A stretch of 28,100 nt of DNA from NCBI GenBank assembly GCA_021464525.1, contig JADRCO010000695.1:1-28100 (forward strand), in the 5' to 3' direction. The notes beneath the pieces were generated by a model. The model was not told where the DNA came from. It did not search any database and saw nothing but the letters and a program-made list of their open reading frames with translations. How positions within the stretch are numbered: the first letter of the stretch is position 1; every line of letters begins with the position of its first letter. Source of the stretch: Rhizophagus sp. LPA8_4_AMF. Lineage: Eukaryota > Glomeromycota > Glomeromycetes > Glomerales > Glomeraceae. Below, one piece after another: positions 27,546-28,100 of this stretch. Made by a program: the position numbers and the translations under genes.

Positions 27546-28100
27546 ATTATTTGAAATTAAGTAAATTTTTAATAATAATAATTATTAATTTAACTAATAA
27601 AATCAATAAATATATATTTATCTGTAGATTATTACAGAATTCTATAAAGTTAAGGGTAGAGTATATTACGTCATCAATTTGATATGATTATATAGCGATC
27701 ACTTAATAAATCATGTGACCACGAAATTAACAAGAGCAAGATAATATTTTATATTTTTTAAGAAAAACTCAGTATAAACTTTGCTAAATATACATTTAAA
27801 AAAATACAAGGACTTATCCCATTCATTTATTAAAAAATTTAATCATTCATTAAATAATAAACTTAATAAAATAACTTTTTTAATAAATTATATATTTAAG
27901 TATAAAAAAAAATAAATTGTATTAGTAAAAATTTTCATTAAATTAGGCAATGCTCAATAATTTTTTGATATAAAGTACTTTAGTAACAATACTATTAACT
28001 CTCAAAGTTTTGCAAGTTTTACATTAATTTAAATTTGTCAACTTTGAGAATTCGCAACTTACCTTACAGAATTCGCAACTTAACCTTGGTTTCATAAAGT
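27546..28100. other. AT-rich right flank
   Basis: After a vestigial acceptor and a few codons of hinge-like sequence (FYKVKGRVYYV near 27639), no gene is seen to the window end. Confidence 0.4.
28047..28082. repeat. Short direct repeat, period 21 bp
   Basis: AGAATTCGCAACTTA at 28047-28061 and 28068-28082. It runs toward the window end and could be the start of a longer tandem array. Confidence 0.6.

Overview
The window looks like nuclear DNA from an arbuscular mycorrhizal fungus, most likely Rhizophagus or a close Glomeromycotina relative. The reasons are the extreme AT bias, many short introns with GTATRN-type donors, and the tyrosine-kinase-like (TKL) proteins of the expanded Rhizophagus family. 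That family is recognised here by an N-terminal Cys box, 'NFKNWTSGN..ID.FIQ', 'ALEWIPYD.F', 'YGITQDPETKNY', HRDLH, an SD/TDxGLCKPAD activation segment, and a tail with 'NLPEPKNSDDYYD' and 'QIDISQL'. This assignment rests on recognition of the family, not on a search.

The main content is two plus-strand genes of unusual design, at 918-7960 (array A) and 17255-22271 (array B). Each consists of a long run of homologous exons of about 400 bp (12 in A, 8 in B) followed by one catalytic exon and two very small 3' exons. Every repeated exon encodes the beta4-beta5/hinge segment of a kinase N-lobe, then a shortened Cys box and the family's N-terminal domain, then beta1-beta3 up to the alpha-C glutamate position. 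All internal introns are phase 0 and fall at the same place. Translated through, the protein is a chain of kinase N-lobes with no C-lobes, each lobe straddling a splice junction, ending in one complete kinase. Only the last unit of each array has a normal glycine-rich loop and VALK lysine. Array B can be read without a break for about 1433 residues. Array A has a membrane-anchor-like N-terminus, a recent three-exon tandem duplication, and two reading-frame breaks.

Around the arrays: a minus-strand single-unit kinase of ordinary layout, cut off before its catalytic loop (22678-23496); two decayed stray units (about 16458-16650 and 27244-27545); and a retroposed element at 24687-27199 with a 17-bp target-site duplication, a 23-A tail and an intact 633-codon coiled-coil/RRM-like ORF. 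A second poly(A)-ended retroposon tail lies at about 15960-16387. Between arrays A and B there are about 8.5 kb of AT-rich DNA with only gene remnants, notably a minus-strand acidic C-terminal fragment at 11593-12010. I saw no tRNA, rRNA or CRISPR.

The arrays probably arose when a kinase lost its C-lobe between the hinge and the next copy's Cys box, and the resulting symmetric exon then multiplied. Products could be a multi-N-lobe pseudokinase-kinase, or alternative isoforms in which different units are spliced to the single catalytic exon.
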